From NCBI RefSeq assembly GCF_041714655.1, contig NZ_CP168219.1, positions 806,001 through 870,000 on the forward strand: a stretch of DNA of 64,000 nt, read 5' to 3'. Of this stretch, positions 63,896-64,000 are shown piece after piece. Both the position numbers and the translations under genes were made by a program. The stretch is from Pseudoroseicyclus_A sp041714655. Its GTDB lineage: Bacteria > Pseudomonadota > Alphaproteobacteria > Rhodobacterales > Rhodobacteraceae. The notes below the pieces were generated by a model. It saw only the letters and a list, made by a program, of their open reading frames with translations. It did no database searches and was not told the DNA's origin. Position 1 is the first letter of the stretch, and every line of letters starts with the position of its first letter.

Positions 63896-64000
63896 CCCCC
63901 GCGATCCGCGCCGAGGCCGCGCGCCTCGCCGCGCATTTCGCCGCCGCCGGGGCCGAGCCGGTGGAGACGGCGATCCTGCAGGAGGCGGGCGTCCTCCTCG
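63892..64000 (+). CDS. hisZ: ATP phosphoribosyltransferase regulatory subunit, N-terminal fragment
   Basis: Thirty-six codons before the window edge, starting at the ATG overlapping the hisS stop. The sequence AARLAAHFAAAGAEPVETAI followed by LQEAGVLL matches the opening of HisZ proteins, HisS-like paralogues that activate short HisG in histidine synthesis. The hisS-hisZ order is standard in Rhodobacterales. The assignment rests mainly on context. Confidence 0.75.
   Translation, partial: MTPAIRAEAARLAAHFAAAGAEPVETAILQEAGVLL

Overview
The window is a GC-rich chromosomal segment of an alphaproteobacterium, most likely in the Rhodobacteraceae/Paracoccaceae (Rhodobacterales). The assignment rests on a GcrA cell-cycle regulator (alphaproteobacteria only), an HvrA/Spb-like H-NS protein, a DUF6455 protein under a perfect FnrL-type box, DUF1467 behind methylmalonyl-CoA epimerase, hisS overlapping a HisZ-like start, and the intergenic palindromic repeats. 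Almost all the DNA is core or conserved accessory chromosome. I see no rRNA, tRNA, CRISPR array, insertion sequence, integrase or prophage.

Layout. 1-3.2 kb: end of the succinate dehydrogenase operon (sdhA, a glycosyltransferase-like protein, two small lipoproteins, sdhB). 3.4-5.8 kb: MarR regulator divergent from a two-gene ABC exporter. 5.9-9.8 kb: CreD-like membrane protein, three tandem hairpins, DUF6455 protein (FNR-box promoter) divergent from a DUF1989 protein, deoD, and an H-NS-like protein. 10.2-16.8 kb: glycerophospholipid-type acyltransferase, then a minus-strand block (tdk, proC, csaA-like, D-glycerate dehydrogenase, lipid A/multidrug-type ABC exporter, MOSC). 17-26.6 kb: small HTH regulator, secreted protein with a VHL-like beta domain, KAS III-like enzyme, carB, cyclopropane synthase, aspS. 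26.7-33.4 kb: a 30-residue microprotein, DUF1800/DUF1501/GNAT operon, response regulator, mce-DUF1467, EI24/CysZ-like protein, nitroreductase, DUF167. 33.6-39.4 kb: small conserved protein, M48 lipoprotein peptidase, HlyIII, rimO, mechanosensitive channel, gcrA.

39.5-44 kb: dTDP-L-rhamnose operon rfbC-rfbB-(acyltransferase)-rfbD-rfbA, giving surface polysaccharide precursors plus a likely O-acetylation step. 44-46.8 kb: FAD oxidoreductase, CBS-domain protein, ArsR regulator coupled to an SRPBCC protein. 46.8-56.5 kb: one minus-strand operon xdhA-xdhB-xdhC-ABC ATPase-permease-permease-BMP binding protein, where the xdhC stop overlaps the ATPase start; this looks like a purine uptake and oxidation unit. 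56.7-64 kb: DUF2269 protein, a structured intergenic region that may encode a small RNA, dnaE, a lipoprotein behind a TetR-type palindrome, slyX, hisS and the start of hisZ.

The most interesting signals are between genes: (i) 265-bp elements ended by inverted GTAG-footed REP hairpins, as expected for REP-associated transposase (RAYT) mobilised BIMEs; (ii) a repeat starting 4-9 bases after the stop codon of four plus-strand genes, always at convergent junctions; (iii) a second repeat family in two copies; (iv) a class II FNR promoter; (v) paired operators around an ArsR promoter; and (vi) a candidate structured RNA upstream of dnaE. I did not find an obviously new defence or biosynthetic system.
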